Part shown: positions 57,740-64,000 of the stretch, piece by piece
Numbering within the stretch: position 1 is the first letter of the stretch
How the letters are laid out: every line of letters starts with the position of its first letter
Source: Portulaca oleracea
Lineage: Eukaryota; Streptophyta; Magnoliopsida; Caryophyllales; Portulacaceae
Length of the DNA stretch: 64,000 nucleotides
Assembly (NCBI GenBank): GCA_029582165.1
Contig: CM055876.1
Span: 26,319,817 to 26,383,816, forward strand
Reading direction: 5' to 3'
The notes under the pieces: generated by a model
What the model was told of the DNA's origin: nothing
Database searches by the model: none
What the model saw: only the letters and a program-made list of their open reading frames with translations
Translations under genes and position numbers: made by a program

Positions 57740-58640
57740 GAGGTCACCCTTTGTTGAGAACTTGCAAACCCACCAAGATTAGATAAAAATAACCACCACT
57801 AATCTATAAAAGAAATGACTTGCTAACACCACCATTAACAATGGATAAAGAAAAAATAAGATTTGGGAGAGAAAATTGGGAGTAAAGCCTAGCTTTCATT
57901 CAATGACATTCAAGTGTCTTCTTCTTGCCAAAATGAGGGAATAATAACAAGAGGGGGAGGAAGAAGGTGCCAAAAAATTACAAATATGCCACCACTTAAT
58001 ACAATAATAAAAGAGAAAACAAAAGAAAGGAGGTGGAAAGGAAAAAATTGTCGAAAAGAAAAACACGCGAGTTGTCTTTAGCTAGGAAAACGCATAGGGC
58101 GTTGCCAGCGCCTGCCCAGACGCTACCAACGCCTGTTCCAGAGAGGGGGACTTCTCGCCTAATGCTTGGCACTACCAGCGCTAAAAGGACGCTACCAGTG
58201 TCGCTCCAAAAACAAATGGGAAGATTTTTTGTGGTTGGGGGGGGGGGGGCGTTGGGTACCTGCGTCAAGAAAAGAGAGGGAAGGGGGGAAGGCGCTGGTG
58301 GTGCTAAGGGGGCGCTGCCAGCGACTTCACCAGCCACCCTTTTCTTCCTTCTCCTTCTTAGCTCTTCCTCCTACCGGATCCAAAACCCGAACCCATATGC
58401 CCAAATAGTCAAGTTCTCCTAGGATGACCCGACAAAATGTTCCGTCCCAAGGCCTTCAGGGTTGGTGACGCGTCCGACTCTCAAGAGAGCCTCGGAACCC
58501 ATCCAAAGGATGGCCAAAAACGATCTTGGGGTTTCCGGATTCCACCGGGAGTTGGACCTCAAGACTCGGTGAGGCGGATGCGGCTCTCTTGACAAAGGTG
58601 ACAAGCGAAGAGTAAGGCACCCGACACTCTTCAAATTTCT
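57740..58640 (-). mobile_element. LTR-type retroelement fragment, promoter side (locus E)
   Basis: Blocks at 57775-57870 (CACTAATCTATAAAAG, AATGACTTGC, ACCACCATTAACAATGG) and 58430-58470 (GGATGACCCG, GGGTTGGTGA) match locus A at 7.7-8.5 kb in the same orientation. The central GC-rich palindrome array, however, uses different words. No strong TATA box is visible at the place expected from locus A. Confidence 0.55.
58090..58330. repeat. Palindrome-word array E (GCGCTGCCAGCG type)
   Basis: Words include CGCTG-C-CAGCG, GGCGTTGCCAGCGCC, ACGCTACCAACGCC, GGCACTACCAGCGCT, ACGCTACCAGTG and CGCTGGTGGTGCTA. An 11-G run at about 58239-58249 interrupts it. Confidence 0.7.
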
Positions 58641-59014
58641 ACGACCACATCTTTATAGTTTTATAAATAATTTGCAAGCCTAGCGCTGATAGGTGGATCT
58701 GAAACTATATAATTAAGTTACCTTAACAATAGGAGAAATAACTTAAAAGAAAAAACAACTAAAATGAATTTGTGTGTTTTTTTTAATGTAATTCAACTTC
58801 TACTGCTCATGTCTTCGAGCAAAGCAACAAATTTGTAGATTGGCTAGGTAAGTTTGACCATTCAACCTTGTATGATTTAGTTTGAAATTATAAATTTATA
58901 ATCATACTTATAAACTATCTCCTATTTTACATGAGATGCACTGGGTAGAACCTTTGAAAAAAGTACTATTTAGAATTTTAGATAATTATACATTTATACC
59001 TCTCCTTTTAGAAA
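58641..59014. other. AT-rich intergenic DNA, nothing recognised
   Basis: No gene or repeat with readable ends. Confidence 0.5.
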
Positions 59015-59874
59015 AACGGTTTTGTTAACCGTCGCCCCGGAGGCGATAATTAAGAAAGAATCTTATCAACTTTATATTATTTTTAATTCACATATATAAT
59101 ATTTTATATTAAAAAAATCTAGTAATCTTCTGTCCTTTCAAATTCAAGATTCATTGTCCCACTTTATTTTATAAGTTGTAATAATAAAATGGTTTTGCTT
59201 CTCTCTCCACTACCAAATCCCCCAGTTTTTGTATGCTACAACCCAAAAATTTTAATTACAAATTTCTAATCCCACTCCATTGTAAAAAACGCGCCCAGAA
59301 CCCCCCTTTTTTTGAGAGAAGACACCCCCCCATTTTCTATTTCTAACAAACCCATGCAAAGTTAAGCATGCCCTTTCAGAACCTCCCCCCATTTTCTGAA
59401 ACATTTCTGAACCAATTATGAGTATCAATTCGTAAGGATCCATTTTCTCATCTTTATGCAAAACTCCCTTCCATCTAGCCTGGATATTGAATTCAAATCC
59501 CTTCCATCGGGGATGGGGATTGAACTCGAAAGATGTTGATAACAATGGTTCGATTTTTCATAAAATTTGTACTGCATCAGCTCGAAAACAACATAGTTTG
59601 GCGGCAATTGGAGTTTGGGCGGCCTCCATGCAGTATTTCAATATATTTAGAACTCCATATAACTATTTCCAAATCTACCATTATAAAGATAACTATATAA
59701 TATTTATTAGGTAATGATAAGATTTCTTTAGATTTGATCAAATAATAAATATATTTTATTGTAAAGTTAATTTTTTACCATATATATATATATATATATA
59801 AGATTTACAAAATATAAAGTGGATAAGATTCTTTCATAATCATCGCCCTCAGGGCGACGATTAACAAAACCGTT
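59015..59874. mobile_element. TIR element with palindromic GTCGCCC..GGGCGA blocks
   Basis: Terminal inverted repeats of about 75 bp: left AACGGTTTTGTTAACCGTCG and, on the minus strand, AACGGTTTTGTTAATCGTCG, both followed by a near-palindrome (TCGCCCCGGAGGCGA / TCGCCCTGAGGGCGA) and GAAAGAATCTTATC. No target duplication was found. The interior 59250-59650 has moderate GC with open stretches on both strands that I cannot identify, possibly a captured fragment. A MULE is plausible. Confidence 0.65.
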
Positions 59875-59890
59875 AAAATACTAATTAATA

Positions 59891-60188
59891 CTCCCTCTGT
59901 TCCATATTAATTGACACTTAAACTAACTTTTTTTGTTCCAAAATAATTTTCATTTTCCATTTCCCATTTCCCAATGATTGATTTAATTATTTTAACTTAG
60001 CTATGTTAACTTTTTATTTTTTCAATTAATAAAAACAATTATTACTCACATTCTCTCACTACTTAAACCTTGATATCCGACAAATACCTTGAAAAATAGT
60101 GTTATTTAATCATATGGTTAGTTTTTTTAGTTTAATATTGGTATGTGAAAATTTTTGAAATATGTCAATTAATATGGAATGGAGGGAG
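59891..60188. mobile_element. Stowaway-like MITE (Tc1/mariner)
   Basis: Ends CTCCCTCTGTTCCATATTAA and, on the minus strand, CTCCCTCCATTCCATATTAA. TA is on both sides (59889-59890, 60189-60190). CTCCCTCYGTTCC is the classic Stowaway terminus. 298 bp. Confidence 0.93.
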
Positions 60189-60190
60189 TA

Positions 60191-60834
60191 GTGATTAGTG
60201 ACCAAAATTTGAAAAGTCTCTCTTGTTTGTTTCCCTTTTCCCAAACTTATTTCCTATTAAGCTCAAAGTTGCTTTTTTTTTTCCCCATTAGAGAAGAGAA
60301 TTATTGTTGGTGGGATAAATATAATATTGTTTTTAGTATACAGTGAGAATGAGGCTGAGGAGGGAACAAAAAAGAAGCAGCAAGGAAAGGCTGAAAAAAC
60401 CGAAGCGAAAGGAAAGCGAGAGAGAAAGAGAACGAGGGTTACTGCTTTGCTTACTGGTTGAGGGAAAGAGAGAGAACCCAACACAACACAGAGCGAGGAG
60501 AGAGAAAGAGAGAGTCAGAGAGTGATTGTGGGTTTTTGTGAATTGTGGGCAAAAAAATGGTGAAGATAATTAGCCTTCTCCTCCTTCTCTTTCTCTTTCC
60601 TTTATTCCCAACTACGAAACCAAGGCTACGACATCAACAACTACTGGAGAACGAGAGAAACCAAAACCTACACCCTCTTTCTCTTCGCCCCCCCTAAATT
60701 TACTTAACCTTTTCCAACCCTTTCCTTCTCTCTATCATATCCCCACTACCCTCTCTTTTCATCGCCCCTCTCTTTCTCTCTCTCGCCTTTTCCCCCTCAA
60801 ACCCTAGTTTTTTTCTCCCCTATTTCGCATCCAG
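60191..60834 (+). promoter_or_regulatory. Promoter and 5' UTR exon of the PAPA-1 gene
   Basis: GA-rich (60340-60520) then CT-rich (60690-60800) DNA, ending in CCAG|GTATTC, a good donor site. A short frame beginning ATGGTGAAG at 60557 lies in the likely leader and would act as an upstream frame if included. Confidence 0.45.
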
Positions 60835-61692
60835 GTATTCACTCTTGTTTTTTCTCTCGATTTTCTGCCCGCGTATATTCGTTTTTCTTTATGTTTAAGG
60901 ATCTGGGTTGGGCTTATTCGAGGGATTTCGTTATTTCTCAATTGGGTTCTGTTAATTTAGTGTTATTGGGGGGGGGGGGGGTTTGGTGTCGGAGTGGGAT
61001 TTTCTTCATGTTTGAGGATCTGGGTTGTGTTTATTGGTTCTGTGTACAGGTATATTTTGTCGTGCTTTCATAATTTCATGATTGTTTTTGTTGGGGGAAA
61101 GAGGGGGCGGGGGGACTGTGTGAATATCTGTTTTTTCTCCCTTCATATTTGAGGGGTTGGGTTGTGTTTCTTGGTTCTGTATAATGGGAGATTTTGGTGT
61201 GTTTTAGGGTTCTGTACATTCAGTGGCTGGTGGGAGGGGGGGGTGTTATTTTGTGTAATGGGAAATTTGGGTTGTGTTTTGGTGTTGTATGAAGGGTTAT
61301 TTGGTGTGATTTTATTATACTTCGTCAATGGGGCTCTGTAAATTGAGTATCTTTGGGGTTCTATTGCAAGTTGTCGATAGGGAGTTTTGATTTGGTATGA
61401 TTTCTTGTTTCAGATTCTTTCTTGGGTTGTTTTCTTTGCAGTATTGTCTGAATTTTGGATCTTTCGTGGATTGTTAGTAGGCGGGCTGCCTTAGATTGTT
61501 AAATCCTAGGGCCAGTGTTAAATGCCTTTTGATTTCTTCTATGGGTGTTTTGATTTTTCTTTCACCATCTTATTTACCCGCTCTTGTTTGTATTTCGTGA
61601 ATGTACCCACATTCCTTTCTTCTTGCTTGCTTAGCCATGCCGATGTTCTTGTTGAGTCAGTATTTCTAATGCCCGGTTATTGGATCATATAG
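60835..61692 (+). other. Probable 5' UTR intron of the PAPA-1 gene
   Basis: Starts GTATTC and ends CATATAG. T-rich and G-rich tracts (12-G run near 60969) with no coding sequence. The exon after it leads to the ATG at 61772. Confidence 0.5.
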
Positions 61693-61771
61693 GCTGATGC
61701 TGAAGTGTTAGTTCCTGCTGTTCTGGGCATTAGCATCCCGCTTGCAATTTTCATCGGATACCTTTGCTCGA

Positions 61772-64000
61772 ATGGAAGACCTTGGTCCTTCTCGGTTTGA
61801 AGGAATCGGAAACACTTTCAGAAAGAGACGGAGCCACACTTCACGCCGACCAAAACCCGAATCTCAGCCGCCTTCTGAAGGCCGTGACATCTCATCCTTG
61901 TCCTCAACACCCCCATCAGATGACGCAAGGGCAGGCTCCAGTGATGAGAACAGTGGTGGAGGTCACAGTTCTAGGAGGAAAGAGCTCAGCCTTAGCCAAT
62001 GTGCATCTAGGTTTCCTGCAGCTGGTGTACCAGAGGACGAGAAGCCAATTAAAAAGGGTAAAAAGGTAGATGTGGGGCTCGATGAACTGTATGGTAATAA
62101 TAATGGCTCTGAGGATGGTGGTCACATAAGGAGCAGTGAAGGTGTACTTGCTCCTGCTAACTGGAAAAACACGAGCAGAGTTAAAGATGGTTCTGAACCG
62201 CAGAAGACTATGGCGTTGAGTAGTATAGACGGCTCAGTCCCTTCAGTTGATGCACCAGGGAGTGAAAGTAAACTGAGAAAACTTAAGGTCAAAGTTGGCG
62301 GTGTCACAAGGACTATTGATGCAGGCCGGCAGAAGTCGTCCCATAAGGTAAGCTGTTGTGCGGAATTATGGAGATATTTATATGAGCTGTTTATTGCACC
62401 ATGTAACTATTAGCTGGTTGCTATTATTTTGTCAATGAGTACCCTGGCTCTTTTTGTGAGAAAATAAATTAATATTCATGCATATGTGCTCCTTAAATTC
62501 TTGTTTCCAAAAGTTTTTCAGTCTCTATTGCTATAATAGCCTCTTTGTTTTAGGGGTAACACTTGGACTGGTACAGCAGGCTTGTGCAGAGCGCAATTTA
62601 CTGTTGTTTTTGTTCTTTATCTTCTTATGTTGTGGACTTGCATTTGATGAGATTATGACTAAAAATGGCCCTTTCTCTCTGTTCTCCATAATTATGTTTC
62701 ATGTTGGATGGACTCTATGTATAAGATTTACTGAATGAATTTCTCCTCTCCTGCAGGATGCTTCGGATGATACTAGTTCATCACCAACGGATAGAAAGCC
62801 TGGGTTGCAGGGGATTCCTTGGAAGGATTTCTCGAGAGGAGGATTTAGTCTTGGGAGGGAGGAATCTTCTATGAGGAAGGGGAATAATGCAAAGAACCCC
62901 TCTGCAAAACAAGGTGATAAGAGTGACTCTGGACGTAAGAGCAAGCGGGCGCCAAAGAAGCGCGCGATTGATGGATTTGATGATGATGATGATGACGACG
63001 AGATCCGATACTTAGAAAAGCTGAAAAATGCGAGATTGGTAGCTGGAACTAGAGATGACGATGAGGAATCTAGCAGGAAGCACCGAAGATTGTCAAAGTT
63101 TGCGGGAAACTCTCCCGAGAATTTGGAAGGCAGCGTGTCATCGCGGTCAAGTAAAGATGGTGGGAAGAAGAGATCTCCATCCGAGGACACTGACTATGAG
63201 GAAGAGGAGGACGCCCTCTCGGATGGCGAGCAGGAGAGCAGAAAGACGAAGAGAGCAAAGAAGGATCCAGTTGACACACCGGTTAATGAGCCTAAGCGGG
63301 AAATGACCCTCACAACCCGGCAAAGAGCTCTTCAGTCAGGCAGAGATGCCGCGGGTCCCAATGGGAATGGGATTGAATTTCCTAATGGATTGCCTCCTGC
63401 ACCCCCGAAAAGTATGATTCCTGGTTTTTTTCTTTGATCCACTTTTACATCGTAGTGTTGATCCTATCTAATCAGCTCTCGTGCCTAAGACCCGGCAGAA
63501 TTTGTCCCCACGAAAATCAACCTGGAGGTCCTGGACCCGCTTGAAAGTTTAGGGCTTGTAGCATGATTTCTAGACGTAACACCTAAATAAGCCCGAAACT
63601 GACCCGTACCAAACCTGACATGCCCACCCAAATTGACAGGTCTCCACCAAAGGTTCGAATCTTAGTGACCCTAGTTTTCATGGTGGGAATTGCTGATATG
63701 CTCTTATGGGCTCATTGTGGGTTTGTTTTCAATGCTAGGTCTCCGTTGGACCTAGTCTGGTGATTGTGTTACCCCCCTTCCCTCTGCTGGGTAACCCCAT
63801 TGGGTTTACACCCTAGAGGGGCGGCTTAGTGGGTGGGCCAATTTACCAATGTAAAAAGGAAAATAAGATATAATAACCTCTCTTGGGTTCTATATTATCT
63901 CCTTGTTTTGAGTGGGGTAATTATACCCTTATGGAATTTCTCTGTGCTGTGCAGAACAAAAGGAGAAGCTTTCAGAAGTGGATCAGCAACTGAAGAAAGC
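61772..64000 (+). CDS. PAPA-1-domain protein, INO80 complex subunit B/IES2-like (5' part)
   Basis: Exons 61772-62347, 62757-63411 and 63955-64000 join in frame; the gene runs off the window. The start MEDLGPSRFEGIGNTFRKRR is the first ATG of the frame. The long N-terminus is Ser/Lys-rich and disordered-looking, with RKLKVKVGGVTRTIDAG near residue 175 and an acidic run of Asp (about 267-273) after a basic KRAPKKRA segment. At about residue 375 the PAPA-1 signature begins: MTLTTRQRALQSGRDA, then IEFPNGLPPAP and, across the last intron, KQKEKLSEVDQQLKKA. In this family the domain continues as a basic coiled coil and a HIT zinc finger, which would lie outside the window. The family belongs to the INO80 chromatin-remodelling complex in the nucleus. 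From memory, an Arabidopsis relative lies close to RH24. Confidence 0.88.
63412..63954 (+). other. Intron 2 of the PAPA-1 gene
   Basis: Starts GTATGATTCC and ends GTGCTGTGCAG. It preserves frame (phase 1) and the PAPA-1 reading KQKEKLSEV. It contains moderately GC-rich non-coding sequence (GGGTAACCCCATTGGG near 63790) that may be an old insertion. Confidence 0.75.

Noticed and set aside
61742..61771. Upstream extension of the PAPA-1 frame
   Set aside because: It starts at TTG and probably belongs to the 5' UTR; the first ATG is at 61772.

Overview
The window is nuclear DNA of a flowering plant, almost certainly a eudicot. Evidence: intron-rich genes with GT-AG splice sites, tRNA genes without an encoded CCA end, plant families (D27 carotenoid isomerase, helicase RH24, a Cys-rich-ectodomain receptor kinase), and many MITEs, MULEs, solo LTRs and LINE relics. 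Some repeats (RRM-bearing LINE ORF1 relics) recall Caryophyllales such as beet and its relatives, but the order is a guess. All exon models below come from reading splice sites and reading frame by eye.

Layout. 1-3.2 kb: a Pack-MULE carrying an LRR-extensin fragment, two Tourist-like MITEs back to back, and a hAT-type MITE. 3.4-6.1 kb: an eight-exon D27-like beta-carotene isomerase gene (+), with three antisense tRNA genes (Lys, Lys, Gly) in intron 3 and one intron with non-GT ends. 6.4-10 kb: a LINE relic, an LTR promoter fragment and MITEs. 10.5 kb: a single-exon orphan gene. 11-20 kb: a solo LTR inside a MITE, then a nearly 5-kb inverted-repeat element with GATGTTCAT word arrays. 22.3 kb: a RING-H2 E3 ligase gene (+). 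24.5-29.8 kb: DEAD-box helicase RH24 (-), five exons. 31-46 kb: LTR fragments, hAT, MULE and Tourist elements, including a three-level nest at 38.9-43.7 kb. 46.5-52.6 kb: an eight-exon receptor-like kinase gene (+). 53-58.6 kb: RRM-containing retroelement relics and two LTR-type promoter regions. 59-60.2 kb: a TIR element and a Stowaway MITE. 61.8-64 kb: the 5' part of a PAPA-1/INO80B-like gene (+), running off the window.

The host genes do not form a pathway. D27-like acts in plastid carotenoid/strigolactone metabolism, the RING protein in ubiquitination, RH24 in RNA remodelling, the kinase in surface signalling, and the PAPA-1 protein in chromatin remodelling. Repeats fill most of the rest.

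The most unusual signal is not in the genes. At least five LTR-type promoter regions (near 8.0, 32.2, 33.6, 35.4 and 58.2 kb) carry arrays of short near-perfect palindromes. In four of them the array lies upstream of a TATA box in the inferred transcription direction, about 60 bp away in three. Each locus has its own palindrome word, and two loci that share flanking sequence carry different words.
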